A program made the translations under genes and the position numbers. This document shows, piece by piece, positions 7,749-19,309 of a DNA stretch of 64,000 nt (its first letter is position 1; each line of letters starts with the position of its first letter). The notes below the pieces were generated by a model, which saw nothing but the letters and a program-made list of their open reading frames with translations, searched no databases and was not told the origin of the DNA. Source of the DNA: Kribbella sp. VKM Ac-2568 (GTDB taxonomy: Bacteria; Actinomycetota; Actinomycetes; Propionibacteriales; Kribbellaceae); the NCBI RefSeq assembly GCF_004345365.1, contig NZ_SLVF01000006.1, positions 62,001 through 126,000 of the forward strand, given 5' to 3'.

Positions 7749-8090
7749 TCATTCCTCCTGCCGTGTCTGCTTCAGGTCCTGCACGTAGGCGTCCAGCCGG
7801 TCGAAACTCTCGTTCCAGAACCGCTCGAACCCGCCGGCCCACTCGTGGACCGGCCGCAGCCCACGGGCGTCCAGGCCGTACAGGCGCTGCTTGCCTGCCT
7901 TGCGGTCCCGCACCAGCCCCACCTCCCGGAGCACCCGCAGGTGCTTGGACGCCCCCGGCTGGCTCATCCCCAGCTCCTGGGCCAACTCGGTCACCGGCCG
8001 CTCACCCGCCCGCAGCAGCACCAGGATCTCCCGGCGCTGCGGCTCGGCGATCGCGTTGAAGACGTCCGACGTCGTCGCTGCTCGTGCCAT
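7749..8090 (-). CDS. ArsR-family transcriptional regulator
   Basis: The 113-residue winged-helix protein has the ArsR core [20 protein letters not shown], the recognition helix [20 protein letters not shown] and the wing [12 protein letters not shown]. The metal-binding cysteines of classical ArsR/SmtB sensors are missing, as is usual in the ArsR-AHSA1 group. Three in-frame ATGs exist (8102, 8099, 8090). I choose 8090 because a strong -10 box TATGAT ends 7 bases before it and no ribosome-binding site is present, which is what a leaderless actinobacterial message looks like. It probably represses its own operon. Confidence 0.85.
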   Translation of the reverse strand: MARAATTSDVFNAIAEPQRREILVLLRAGERPVTELAQELGMSQPGASKHLRVLREVGLVRDRKAGKQRLYGLDARGLRPVHEWAGGFERFWNESFDRLDAYVQDLKQTRQEE

Positions 8091-8097
8091 GGTCGCC

Positions 8098-8125
8098 ATC
8101 ATATGCCCATATCGGCATGCGTCAA
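8098..8125 (-). promoter_or_regulatory. Leaderless promoter with embedded ArsR operator
   Basis: On the minus strand TTGACG (8125-8120), a 16-base spacer and TATGAT (8103-8098) form a strong sigma-70-type promoter. The predicted start falls on the ArsR ATG at 8090. The spacer is nearly filled by a 16-bp near-palindrome (8103-8118, ATGCCCATATCGGCAT on the plus strand), symmetric except for one pair. Binding there would block polymerase, which fits autorepression. Confidence 0.65.
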
Positions 8126-8245
8126 GTTGAGCTGAATCAGGCGGGTGAGGGTCCCGCTGCAGGGCGCAGATCAAAAACAAGCACCCTTGATTCTTTTTCG
8201 GGACGGTGGGAGGCTCGGGGCACGATCCGAGGCAGGGAGTCGCGT

Positions 8246-9034
8246 GTGCAACTGGACGAGGTGCTTGCTGATCTGGGGGCCGAGAGCGTCGAGCTGGACC
8301 TGCTCGTCGGTGGCTTGAGCGCGGACGCCTGGGCGACCCCGACGCCGGCCGAGGGCTGGACGATCGCACATCAGATCGCGCATCTGGCCTGGACCGACGA
8401 GGCGGCGCGGATGGCCGCGGCCGAGCCCGAGGAGTTCCAGGCGACGCTGAAGCAGGCACTGAAGAACCCCAGTGGCTACGTGGATGAGGGTGCCGCCGAG
8501 ACGGCCTCGCTGCCGCCCGGCGAGCTGCTGACCTACTGGCGCGAGACCCGCGGTGAGCTGGCGGACGCGCTGCGGGCGGTGCCGAGCGGCGAGAAGGTGG
8601 CGTGGTTCGGTCCGCCGATGAGCCCGACCTCGATGGCGACCGCGCGACTGATGGAGACCTGGGCCCACGGGCTGGACGTCGCCGACGCTCTCGGGGTCCA
8701 TCGCCAGCCGTCCGCGCGACTGCGGCACGTCGCACACCTGGCGGTCCGGACCCGCGACTTCTCCTACCTACTGAACGACCGCAAACCGCCCGAGGCTCCG
8801 TTCCACGTGGAACTTCGCGGACCGGACGGCGAGCTGTGGACGTGGGGCCCCGAACACGCCGAGCAGCGGGTGACCGGTTCGGCGCTCGACTTCTGCCTGC
8901 TGGCGACTCAACGCCGGCACCGCGACGACCTCGACGTACGGGCGTCCGGCGAGCAGGCGGACGAGTGGCTCGGCATCATCCAGGCCTTCGCCGGTCTCCC
9001 GGGCAAGGGCCGCGAGCGAGGGCAGTTCGCATGA
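8246..9034 (+). CDS. DinB/MDMPI-like metal-binding protein (TIGR03084-type)
   Basis: The 262-residue protein begins with a four-helix DinB/maleylpyruvate isomerase-like domain: [17 protein letters not shown] supplies an HxxxH-type pair (about residues 43-47) and [15 protein letters not shown] supplies a later histidine. A C-terminal domain carries [20 protein letters not shown]. The family is always found with acyl-CoA genes in actinomycetes; its biochemical role is not established. The GTG start (8246) follows AGGGAG. It is the first gene of the nine-gene operon. Confidence 0.8.
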   Translation: MQLDEVLADLGAESVELDLLVGGLSADAWATPTPAEGWTIAHQIAHLAWTDEAARMAAAEPEEFQATLKQALKNPSGYVDEGAAETASLPPGELLTYWRETRGELADALRAVPSGEKVAWFGPPMSPTSMATARLMETWAHGLDVADALGVHRQPSARLRHVAHLAVRTRDFSYLLNDRKPPEAPFHVELRGPDGELWTWGPEHAEQRVTGSALDFCLLATQRRHRDDLDVRASGEQADEWLGIIQAFAGLPGKGRERGQFA

Positions 9035-9056
9035 CCCGCGGCGCGGGAGTCTCGGC

Positions 9057-10916
9057 ATGACCGCCCCGGAAGACACCAAGGCCAGTACCCCCGCGAGTAC
9101 GCCCGACGTCCCGGAGGAGGGCGAACAGGAGAGCACGCAGGCGGATGCGCCCGAGAGCGCCGGGGACGGCACGCCGGAGCAAGCCCCTGAGGGCATCCGG
9201 AAGCCGATTCGGATCGGGAACGCCTCGGGGTTTTACGGCGACCGGTTCAGCGCCTTCCAGGAGATGTTGACCGGCGGACCACTCGACGTGCTGACCGGCG
9301 ACTACCTGGCCGAGCTGACCATGCTCATCCTCGGCCGGGACCGGCTGACGGATCCGTCGTTCGGCTACGCGAAGACCTTCCTCAAGCAGCTCGAGTCCGG
9401 CCTCGGTGAAGCGCTCGATCGCGGCGTCAAGGTGGTCAGCAACGCGGGCGGCCTCAACCCGGCAGGCCTCGCCGGCGCGATCCAAGAACTGGCGGACAGG
9501 CTCGGCCTGCACCCGAAGATCGCGTACGTCGAAGGCGACGACCTCCTCCCCCGAGCCAAGGAGCTCGACCTCGGCCAGCCCCTCACCGCGAACGCCTACC
9601 TCGGCGCGTGGGGAATCGCGGAAGCACTCCAGGCCGGCGCCGACATCGTCGTGACCGGACGAGTCACCGACGCGTCCGTCATCGTCGGACCCGCCGCGGC
9701 CCACCACGGCTGGAAGCGGACCCAGTACGACGAACTCGCGGGGGCGGTCGTCGCCGGGCACGTGATCGAGTGCGGCTGCCAGGCGACCGGCGGCAACTAT
9801 GCGTTCTTCAACGAGATCCGCGACCTCGGCCACCCGGGGTTCCCGATCGCGGAGATCCACGCCGACGGCAGCAGCGTGATCACCAAGCACGACGGCACCG
9901 GTGGCGCCGTCACCCTCGACACGGTCAAGGCGCAGCTCCTCTACGAGATCACCGGCGCCCGGTACGCCGGTCCGGATGTCACCGCGCGGATGGATTCCGT
10001 CGAGCTGAGCGAGGTCGGGCCCGACCGGATCCGGATCTCCGGGGTCGAGGGCGAGCCACCTCCCCCGACGTACAAGGTGTCTCTCAACGCGGTGGGTGGC
10101 TTCCGCAACGAGGTGGACTTCGTGCTCACCGGGCTCGATCTGGAGGCGAAGGCCGAACTGGTCCAGCGGCAGCTCGAGCGGGGGCTGCGCAGGAGACCGG
10201 CCGAGCTCAAGTGGTCGCTGAACTGGACGGAGCAGCCGAACGCGGAGACCGAGGAGCAGGCGAGTGTGCTGCTCAGGTGCACGGTGAAGGACCCCGATCC
10301 GAAGGTGGCCGGCCGGGCCTTCTCCAGCGCGGCGGTCGAGCTAGCTCTGGCGAGCTATCCGGGCTTCCACGTCACGGCTCCGCCCGGTGACGCAGCGCCG
10401 TACGGGGTGTTCACGGCCGCGTATGTCGATGCCGGCGAGATCGAGCACGTGGTGGTGTTGCCGGACGGCAGCCGCAAGTCGATCGAGCCGTCGGCCGAGA
10501 CGCAGGGGTTGGAGCCGGCCGAGGACGGGCCCTTGCCGATGCCGTTGCCGCAGTTGGTGGCTGCGGGGCGTCCTGCGCGCTCGTTCACGCGCGAGGTGCC
10601 GCTGGGCCGGGTCGCCGGCGCGCGGAGTGGCGACAAGGGCGGCGACGCGAACGTCGGTGTGTGGGTGCGGAGCGAGACAGCCTGGCGCTGGTTCGCGCAC
10701 ACGTTGACGGTCGAGAAGTTCCGGGAGTTGCTGCCGGAGACCCAGGATCTCCCCGTCGCCCGGCACGTCCTGCCGAACCTGTGGGCGCTGAACTTCGTGG
10801 TCGGCGGCCTGCTCGGCGAAGGGGTCGCGTCGCAGGCGCGGTTCGACCCGCAGGCGAAGGCGGTCGGCGAATGGTTGCGTTCGCGGTACATCGACGTACC
10901 GGAGGTGCTGCTGTGA
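9057..10916 (+). CDS. AtuA family protein (acyclic terpene utilization, DUF1446)
   Basis: The 619-residue protein has a low-complexity acidic N-terminal extension (about residues 1-47, rich in E, T, P and A). The DUF1446 domain follows (about 48-450) with IRIGNASGFYGDRFSAF, KVVSNAGGLNPAGLAGAI and VVTGRVTDASVIVGPAAAHH. A C-terminal AtuA-like domain (about 510-619) has AGARSGDKGGDANVGVWVR. AtuA is required for growth on citronellol and geraniol in Pseudomonas, with an unsettled enzymatic role. The present operon differs from the classical atu cluster, so the substrate is open. GGGAG precedes the ATG by 7 bases, and the end overlaps the next GTG by 4 bases. Confidence 0.85.
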   Translation: MTAPEDTKASTPASTPDVPEEGEQESTQADAPESAGDGTPEQAPEGIRKPIRIGNASGFYGDRFSAFQEMLTGGPLDVLTGDYLAELTMLILGRDRLTDPSFGYAKTFLKQLESGLGEALDRGVKVVSNAGGLNPAGLAGAIQELADRLGLHPKIAYVEGDDLLPRAKELDLGQPLTANAYLGAWGIAEALQAGADIVVTGRVTDASVIVGPAAAHHGWKRTQYDELAGAVVAGHVIECGCQATGGNYAFFNEIRDLGHPGFPIAEIHADGSSVITKHDGTGGAVTLDTVKAQLLYEITGARYAGPDVTARMDSVELSEVGPDRIRISGVEGEPPPPTYKVSLNAVGGFRNEVDFVLTGLDLEAKAELVQRQLERGLRRRPAELKWSLNWTEQPNAETEEQASVLLRCTVKDPDPKVAGRAFSSAAVELALASYPGFHVTAPPGDAAPYGVFTAAYVDAGEIEHVVVLPDGSRKSIEPSAETQGLEPAEDGPLPMPLPQLVAAGRPARSFTREVPLGRVAGARSGDKGGDANVGVWVRSETAWRWFAHTLTVEKFRELLPETQDLPVARHVLPNLWALNFVVGGLLGEGVASQARFDPQAKAVGEWLRSRYIDVPEVLL

Positions 10917-12042
10917 GCGACGAGCAGAAGGCACTTCGCGAGACGGTTCGGCGGTTCATGGCCGCGGAGGTGTTGCCCAGCCTCGACCAGTGGGAGCGCG
11001 ACGGCGAGCTGCCTCGTGAGCTCCACAAGAAGGCTGGCGAGCTCGGCTTGCTCGGAGTCGCCTTCCCCGAGGCGGTCGGTGGTGGCGGCGGCTCCCTGGC
11101 CGACGCGATCGCTGTCGTCGAGGAGTTGCACTACGCGGGCGGCTCCGGCGGACTCGTCGCCTCGTTGCTGACCTGCGGGATCGCCTTGCCGCACATCGTT
11201 GCTGCAGGCAATCAAGAGCACATCGAACGCTGGGTTCGGCCGACCCTGGACGGCTCGCTGATCGGATCCCTGGCGATCACCGAACCCGACGGCGGCTCAG
11301 ACGTCGCCTCCGTCCGTACTACGGCCCGCCGCGACGGGGATCACTTCGTGGTCAACGGCGCCAAGACTTACATCACCTCGGGCTGTCGCGCGGACTTCGT
11401 CACCACCGCGGTCCGCACGGACGGGCCCGGGGCGCACGGCATCTCCCTGCTGGTGATCGAGCGCGGCACGCCGGGTTTCGAGATGTCCCGCAAGCTCGAG
11501 AAGATGGGCTGGCTCTGCTCGGACACGGCCGAGTTGTCGTTCACCGACGTGCGGGTGCCGCCCGCGAACCTGGTGGGCGAGCCGGGCTCGGGATTCGTCC
11601 AGCTGGCGATCAACTTCGTCGCGGAGCGCCTGACCCTCGCAGTACAGGCGTATGCCGGGGCGCAGCGCGCGTTGAACCTCACGGTGGAGTGGTGCCGGGT
11701 GCGGGAGACGTTCGGGCGGCCGCTGATCTCGCGGCAGACCGTGCAGCACACCTTGACCGAGATGGCGCGGCGGATCGACGTCGCCCGGGTCTACGTGCAC
11801 CACGTCGTCGAGAAGGCCGAGCAGGGCAAGGACGTGATCGCGGAGGTGTGCTTCGCGAAGAACACCGCGGTCGAGGCGGGCGCCTGGGTGTGTGACCAGG
11901 CGCTGCAACTGCACGGCGGGCTCGGGTACATGCGCGAGGCCGAGGTGGAACGCCAGTACCGCGACCAGAAGATCCTCGCGATCGGCGGCGGCACCACCGA
12001 GATCATGACGAACTTGGCAGCCAAACGACTGGGGTTCACCAC

Positions 12043-12046
<4 letters not shown>
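10913..12046 (+). CDS. Acyl-CoA dehydrogenase (first of two)
   Basis: This FAD-dependent enzyme introduces an alpha-beta double bond into an acyl-CoA. The 377 residues show the family order: an N-terminal helical domain, LAITEPDGGSDVASVRTTAR (about residues 121-140), the beta-domain VVNGAKTYITSG, and the helical C-terminal domain with QLHGGLGYMREAEVERQYRD, which carries the candidate base region. The last part, GGTTEIMTNLAAKRLG, is typical. Start is GTG in a GTGA overlap with AtuA; the end overlaps the carboxylase beta gene as ATGA. Electrons would go to ETF, not encoded here. Confidence 0.85.
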
Positions 12047-13670
<1,624 letters not shown>

Positions 13671-13674
<4 letters not shown>

Positions 13675-15701
13675 TGGCGATGTTCACTTCAGTACTGGTG
13701 GCGAATCGTGGCGAGATCGCGCGGCGGGTGTTCCGGACTGCGCGCGAGCTGGGGGTGTCGACTGTCGCGGTGCACTCGACTGCCGACGCCTCGATGCCGT
13801 ACGTCGGCGAGGCTGACGCCGCGGTCCACCTGCCAGGCAACGCGCCGGGTGAGACCTACCTGCGGACGGAGTTGCTGATCGCGGCGGCCCGTCGAGCCGG
13901 GGCGGACGCGGTGCATCCGGGGTACGGGTTCCTGTCTGAGAACGCGACCTTCGCGCGGGCTGTCGAGGATGCTGGGTTGGCGTGGATCGGGCCGCCGCCG
14001 CGGGCGATCGAGTCGATGGGCTCGAAGATCGAGGCGAAGAAGCTGATGGACGCGGCGGGAGTTCCCGTGTTGCCGCGACTCTCCGCGGACGACGTGACCG
14101 AAGCGGAACTCCCGGTGCTGGTGAAAGCGTCGGCGGGCGGCGGCGGGCGCGGGATGCGCGTCGTGCACCACCTGGAGGACCTGCGGTCGGAGATTGCCGC
14201 CGCCGAAGCGGAAGCGCTGTCGGCCTTCGGCGACGGGACGGTGTTCTGCGAGCCGTATCTGGCGACCGGGCGGCACATCGAGGTCCAGATCCTGGCTGAC
14301 CACCACGGCACGATCTGGGCGGTCGGTGAGCGCGAGTGCTCGATCCAGCGGCGGCATCAGAAGGTGCTCGAGGAGGCGCCTTCGCCTTTGGTGGAACGGC
14401 TTCCGTCGATGCGGGCCGAGTTGTTCGAGGCGGCGCGGAAGGCTGCCGAGGCGATCGGGTACGTCGGTGCCGGCACGGTGGAGTTCCTCGCGGACGACAG
14501 CGGGCGGTTCTACTTCCTGGAGATGAACACGCGCCTCCAGGTCGAGCATCCCGTCACCGAGTCGACGACCGGCCTCGACCTGGTCGCGCTGCAGTTCTCC
14601 ATCGCTTCTGGTGAGGCCTTGCCTGCTGAACCGCCTGCCGCTGTTGGGCATTCGATCGAGGTTCGGTTGTACGCCGAGGATCCCGCGCACGACTGGCAAC
14701 CCCAGACCGGCACGTTGCACCGTTTCCACCTGGGTGACGCCGCCGAGTTCGGCCCGGGCGGATCGCGATCAGGCCTGCCGTGGTTGCGGGTCGACTCCGG
14801 AGTGGTCAGCGGCACCGAGGTCTCCCCGTACTACGACGCGATGCTGGCGAAGGTGATCGTCTGGGGCGCCACCCGCGCCGAAGCTGCCACCAGGCTGGCG
14901 GCCGACCTGTCGAAGGCGCAGATCCACGGCGTCCAAACAAACCGCGACCTCCTGGTCCGCACCCTCCGCCACCCCGCCTTCCTTGCAGGCGACACAGACA
15001 CAGCCTTCTTCGACCGCCACCTCCACCGGACTGAGATCGCCGCAGGCGAGGCAGGCGCGGCTTCCCTTCCCGGGCTCGCGGAGCCGCTGGCCGACGCTGC
15101 GACGGAGGACCTGTGTGCGCTGGCGGTGGCACTTGCCGACGCGGCGGGGCGGCGGAGTACTGCGAAGGTGCAGAAGGGGTTGCCGAGTGGGTGGCGGAAC
15201 CTGGCGTCGCAGCCTCAGCGGAAGAGCTTCACGACCGGACAGTCGACACACGAGGTGGCCTACCGACTGACCCGGGACGGTCTGGTTGTTGAGGGCGACG
15301 CCCAGTTGGTTGAGGCGAGCCCCGAGCGGGTGGTGCTGGAGGTCGACGGGGTGCGCCGGGGGTTCCGGGTGGCGGCCTACCCGGGGCTGGTGTGTGTTGA
15401 CTCGGCGTTGGGGTCGGTGGCATTGAAGCCCGTCGAGAGGTTCGCGGATCCGTCGGCGCAGGTGGCGGCGGGGTCGTTGCTGGCGCCGATGCCGGGCACC
15501 GTGATCCGGGTCGCGGTGAAGGTGGGCGACAAGGTCGAGCAGGGACAACCGTTGCTGTGGCTGGAGGCGATGAAGATGGAGCACACCATCTCCGCGCCGG
15601 CCGACGGCATCCTGGCCGAGCTCGCGGTCGGTAGAGGGCAACAGGTCGAGGTCGGCGCCGTGCTGGCCGTCGTGCAAGCAGCCGAAGGAGAAGACGCATG
15701 A
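13671..15701 (+). CDS. Biotin carboxylase / biotin carboxyl-carrier (alpha) subunit
   Basis: The 676-residue alpha chain contains the biotin carboxylase N domain (TSVLVANRGEIARRVFRTAR), an ATP-grasp domain with glycine loop KASAGGGGRGMRVVHH and active-site run EMNTRLQVEHPVTE, and a C-terminal biotinyl domain. The biotin attachment site is EAMKMEH (about residues 627-633). It pairs with the preceding beta subunit. Starts are possible at GTG 13671, ATG 13674 (TGATG overlap with the previous stop) and ATG 13680, the last giving the usual MFTSVLVANRGE start. The 13671 coordinate is the outermost. It overlaps the next gene as ATGA. Confidence 0.85.
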
Positions 15702-16855
15702 GCTTCGTCGAGACCGAGGAACGCCGGGCGCTGCGAACCGCGGTGAGTGAGCTGGGAAAGAAGTACGGGTACGCCTACTTCAACGAACGCGCGCGCTCCG
15801 GCGGGCAGACCACCGAGCTCTGGCAGGAGGCGGGCAAGCTCGGCTATCTCGGTGTGAACCTGCCCGACAAGTACGGCGGCGGAGGTGGCGGGATGGCCGA
15901 CCTGTCGATCGTGCTGGAAGAGCTCGGTGCGGCCGGTTGCCCGCTGCTGATGATGGTCGTGTCACCGGCGATCTGCGGCACGGTGATCGCCCGGTTCGGC
16001 ACGGACGGGCAGAGGGAGCGGTGGCTGCCGACCCTGGCCGACGGCTCCACCACGATGGCGTTCGCGATCACCGAGCCCGACGCCGGCTCCAACTCGCACG
16101 GGATCACCACCACGGCCCGCCGTACGGACGACGGCTGGTCGTTGTCGGGGCGGAAGGTCTACATCTCGGGGCTCGACGCGGCCAAGGCCGTACTGGTGGT
16201 GGGACGGATGGAGGACGCGAAGACGGGCCGGCTGAAGCCCGCGCTGTTCATCGTGCCGACCGACGCTCCGGGGGTCGAGTTCCGGAAGATCGAGATGGAC
16301 CTGATCAGCCCGGACAAGCAGTTCGCGCTGTTCCTCGACGACGTGCAGCTCCCGGCGGAGGCGCTGGTCGGGTCGGAGGACGCGGGCCTGATGCAACTGT
16401 TCGCGGGCCTCAACCCGGAGCGGATCATGGCGTCGGCCTTCGCGATCGGGATCGGTCGGCACGCCCTCGGCAAGGCCGTTGCCTATGTCAAGGAACGCCA
16501 GGTCTGGAAGACTCCGATCGGCGCCCACCAAGGCATCGCGCACCCGCTGGCCCAGTGCAAGATCGAGCTGGAGCTGGCCCGGCTGATGATGCAGAAGGCT
16601 GCTGCGTTGTACGACGCGGGCGACGACCTGGGCGCCGGTGAAGCCGCGAACATGGCCAAGTACGCCGCCGGCGAGGCGACCGTCCGGGTCACCGACCAGG
16701 CGGTCCAGTCACTCGGCGGCAACGGTATGACGGTCGAGTACGGCGTCGCCTCGCTGGTCGCCGCGGCCCGCGCCACCAGGATCGCGCCGGTCAGCCGGGA
16801 GATGATCCTCAACTTCGTCGCGCAGCACAGCCTGGGCCTACCGAAGTCGTACTGA
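15698..16855 (+). CDS. Acyl-CoA dehydrogenase (second)
   Basis: The 385-residue protein shows FVETEERRALRTAVSELG, GYLGVNLPDKYGGGGGG, FAITEPDAGSNSHGITT (about residues 126-142), the beta-domain GRKVYISG, and a C-terminal QSLGGNGMTVEYGVASLV. The C-terminal region is more divergent than in the first dehydrogenase, so the two probably act on different intermediates. The overlap with the biotin carboxylase gene (ATGA) ties it to the same message. A 47-base gap with AGTTGAGAGG follows before the ligase gene. Confidence 0.85.
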   Translation: MSFVETEERRALRTAVSELGKKYGYAYFNERARSGGQTTELWQEAGKLGYLGVNLPDKYGGGGGGMADLSIVLEELGAAGCPLLMMVVSPAICGTVIARFGTDGQRERWLPTLADGSTTMAFAITEPDAGSNSHGITTTARRTDDGWSLSGRKVYISGLDAAKAVLVVGRMEDAKTGRLKPALFIVPTDAPGVEFRKIEMDLISPDKQFALFLDDVQLPAEALVGSEDAGLMQLFAGLNPERIMASAFAIGIGRHALGKAVAYVKERQVWKTPIGAHQGIAHPLAQCKIELELARLMMQKAAALYDAGDDLGAGEAANMAKYAAGEATVRVTDQAVQSLGGNGMTVEYGVASLVAAARATRIAPVSREMILNFVAQHSLGLPKSY

Positions 16856-16902
16856 TTCCGCCACAGTCATCCTCCTAGTCGACGAGTTGAGAGGACCGGC
16901 CC

Positions 16903-18468
16903 ATGGTCATCCAGAGTGAGTTCCCACCGGTCGAGATCCTCGACGTGCCGATCCACGACGCGGTGCTCGGCCGCGCCCAGGAGTACGGCGACCGCCCGGC
17001 GCTGGTGGACGGCGTCACCGGCCAGGAGATCACCTACGCCCAGCTGGACGGGATGAGCCGGCGGATGGCCGCCGGGTTCGCGGAGATGGGCATCAAGCAC
17101 GGCGACACCATCGCGCTCCACAGCCCTAACACGATCATCTACCCGGCGGTGTTCTACGGCGCCACCCGCGCGGGCGCCACGGTGACGACGGTCAACGCGC
17201 TCTACAACGCGGCCGAGCTGAACAAGCAGTTGATCGACTCGAAGGCGCGGCTGCTCGTCACCATCTCGCTGTTTCTGCCGGTCGCCAACGCCGCCATCGA
17301 GGGCACCGCGGTCGAGGAGATCCTGGTCTGCGACACGGCAGCGGGATACCGCTCGGTGATGGAACTGCTGGCGAGCACCGCTCCGGAACCCGTGGTGAAC
17401 ATCGACCCCGCCAACGACGTCGCGGTACTGCCGTATTCGAGCGGGACCACGGGCGCGGCCAAGGGCGTGATGCTGACCCACCGGAACATCGCGACGAACA
17501 TCTCGCAGGCCGAGCCGACGATCACCGTCGGGGAGAACGAGCGGATCATCGCGATCCTGCCCTTCTTCCACATCTACGGGCTGACCGTGCTGATGAACCT
17601 GCCGCTGCGGCTCGGCGCGACGGTCGTGGTGCTGCCGAAGTTCGACCTGCAGCAGTTCCTCACGGTGCTCGACCAGCAGAAGATCACCCGGGCCTTCGTC
17701 GCGCCGCCGATCGTGCTCGCACTGGCGAAGCACCCTGCGGTCGACGGTGTGGACCTGTCCGCGCTGAAGTACGTGACTTGTGCGGCGGCTCCGCTCGACG
17801 GCGACCTTGCCGAGGCCTGCGCGAAGCGGCTGGGGTTGCACGCGGTCCTGCAGGCCTACGGGATGACCGAGCTCTCGCCGGGCACCCACGCAGTACCGCA
17901 GGACGCGATCGATCCGCCCGCCGGTGCCGTGGGCAAGCTCTTCCCGTCGACCGAGATGCGGCTGGTCGGCGCCGACGGCGAGGACGTGCCGGAGAGCGAG
18001 GCCGGGGAGATCTGGATCCGCGGACCGCAGGTGATGAAGGGGTACCTCGGCCGGCCCGCGGAGACCGACGCCACCATCGACCCGGACGGCTGGCTGCACA
18101 CCGGCGACATCGGCCGGGTGGACGACCGCGGCTACCTGTATGTCGTGGACCGGGTGAAGGAGCTGATCAAGTACCACGGCTACCAGGTGCCGCCGGCCGA
18201 GCTGGAGGCCGTGCTGCTGACGGACGACCGGATCGCCGATGCCGCCGTGATCGGCGTCCAGGCGGACGGGAACGAGGTGCCGAAGGCGTTCGTGGTGCCG
18301 ATGCCGGGCGTCGAGCTGACCGAGGACGACGTGATGGCGTACGTCGCGGAGCGGGTCGCGCCGTACAAGAAGGTCCGGCAGGTGGAGTTCATCGACGCTG
18401 TCCCGAAGGCGGCCTCAGGCAAGATCCTGCGGCGCGAGCTGCGAGCACGGGAGGCCGCGCGTGAGTGA
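16903..18468 (+). CDS. Acyl-CoA synthetase/ligase, 4-coumarate-CoA ligase-like
   Basis: The 521-residue ANL-superfamily ligase activates a carboxylic acid through an acyl-adenylate to the CoA thioester. Motifs in order: LPYSSGTTGAAKGVMLTH (about residues 177-194), FFHIYGLTVLM, QAYGMTELSPGTH, GWLHTGDIGRVDD, VKELIKYHGYQVPPAELE and the C-terminal PKAASGKILRRELR, whose lysine is the usual adenylation residue. It would provide the CoA substrate for the two dehydrogenases and the carboxylase of the same operon. The acid is unknown. GAGAGG lies upstream of the ATG, and the end overlaps the SDR gene by 8 bases. Confidence 0.85.
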   Translation: MVIQSEFPPVEILDVPIHDAVLGRAQEYGDRPALVDGVTGQEITYAQLDGMSRRMAAGFAEMGIKHGDTIALHSPNTIIYPAVFYGATRAGATVTTVNALYNAAELNKQLIDSKARLLVTISLFLPVANAAIEGTAVEEILVCDTAAGYRSVMELLASTAPEPVVNIDPANDVAVLPYSSGTTGAAKGVMLTHRNIATNISQAEPTITVGENERIIAILPFFHIYGLTVLMNLPLRLGATVVVLPKFDLQQFLTVLDQQKITRAFVAPPIVLALAKHPAVDGVDLSALKYVTCAAAPLDGDLAEACAKRLGLHAVLQAYGMTELSPGTHAVPQDAIDPPAGAVGKLFPSTEMRLVGADGEDVPESEAGEIWIRGPQVMKGYLGRPAETDATIDPDGWLHTGDIGRVDDRGYLYVVDRVKELIKYHGYQVPPAELEAVLLTDDRIADAAVIGVQADGNEVPKAFVVPMPGVELTEDDVMAYVAERVAPYKKVRQVEFIDAVPKAASGKILRRELRAREAARE

Positions 18469-19309
18469 ACCGGGAGCCGGACAGTCCTCAGGTCTCGCCG
18501 GGCGTACGGTGCTGATGTCCGGCGGCAGTCGCGGGATCGGCCTGGCGATCGCGCTCCGGGCCGCCCGCGACGGGGCGAACGTGGCGCTGGTGGCGAAGAC
18601 CGCCGAGCCTCATCCGCAGCTGCCCGGCACGATCTACACGGCCGCCGCCGAGATCGAGGTGGCGGGCGGCCACGCATTGCCGATTGTGGGCGACGTGCGC
18701 TCCGACGAGTCCGTCGCCGAGGCGGTACGGCGGACCGCGGCGGAGTTCGGCGGGATCGACATCGTGGTGAACAACGCCTCCGCGATCGACCTGGCGCCGG
18801 CGGCGGACATCTCGATGAAGCGGTACGACCTGATGCAGGACATCAACGCGCGCGGCACGTTCCTGCTGTCGAAGCTGTGCATCCCGTGGCTGCGGAAGTC
18901 CCCGGCCGGGCACATCCTCACGCTGTCGCCGCCGCTGAACCTGGACCCCCGCTGGGCCGGCGCGCACCTGGCGTACACGATGGCGAAGTACGGGATGAGC
19001 CTGACCACGCTCGGGCTCGCGGAGGAGCTCAGGGCCGACGGGATCTCGGTGAACTCGCTGTGGCCGCGGACGTTGATCGCGACCGCCGCGGTGCAGAATC
19101 TGCTCGGCGGCACCGCGGCGACCAGCCGGTCCCGAACTCCGGACATCGTGGCGGACGCGGCGTACGTCGTACTGACCCGGCGGGGGACCGGGGAGTTCCT
19201 GATCGACGACGAGGTGCTTGCCGAGGCCGGGATCACCGACTTCTCGCAGTACCGGCTGGCGGCGAGTGAAGCAGACCTGGCGCCGGACCTCTTCCTGGAG
19301 TCGTTGTGA
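18461..19309 (+). CDS. SDR-family oxidoreductase (HSDL2/SCP2-like)
   Basis: The 282-residue short-chain dehydrogenase has the NAD(P) site SGGSRGIGLAIALRAARDG, the stretch VVNNASAIDLAP and active-site region LAYTMAKYGMSL (YxxxK). The TAEPHPQLPGTIYTAA stretch after the first Rossmann unit marks the HSDL2-like subgroup linked with fatty and branched acyl chains. It could oxidise a hydroxyacyl-CoA or alcohol in this pathway. GTG start; it overlaps the ligase by 8 bases and the TetR gene by 4. Confidence 0.8.
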   Translation: MSEPGAGQSSGLAGRTVLMSGGSRGIGLAIALRAARDGANVALVAKTAEPHPQLPGTIYTAAAEIEVAGGHALPIVGDVRSDESVAEAVRRTAAEFGGIDIVVNNASAIDLAPAADISMKRYDLMQDINARGTFLLSKLCIPWLRKSPAGHILTLSPPLNLDPRWAGAHLAYTMAKYGMSLTTLGLAEELRADGISVNSLWPRTLIATAAVQNLLGGTAATSRSRTPDIVADAAYVVLTRRGTGEFLIDDEVLAEAGITDFSQYRLAASEADLAPDLFLESL

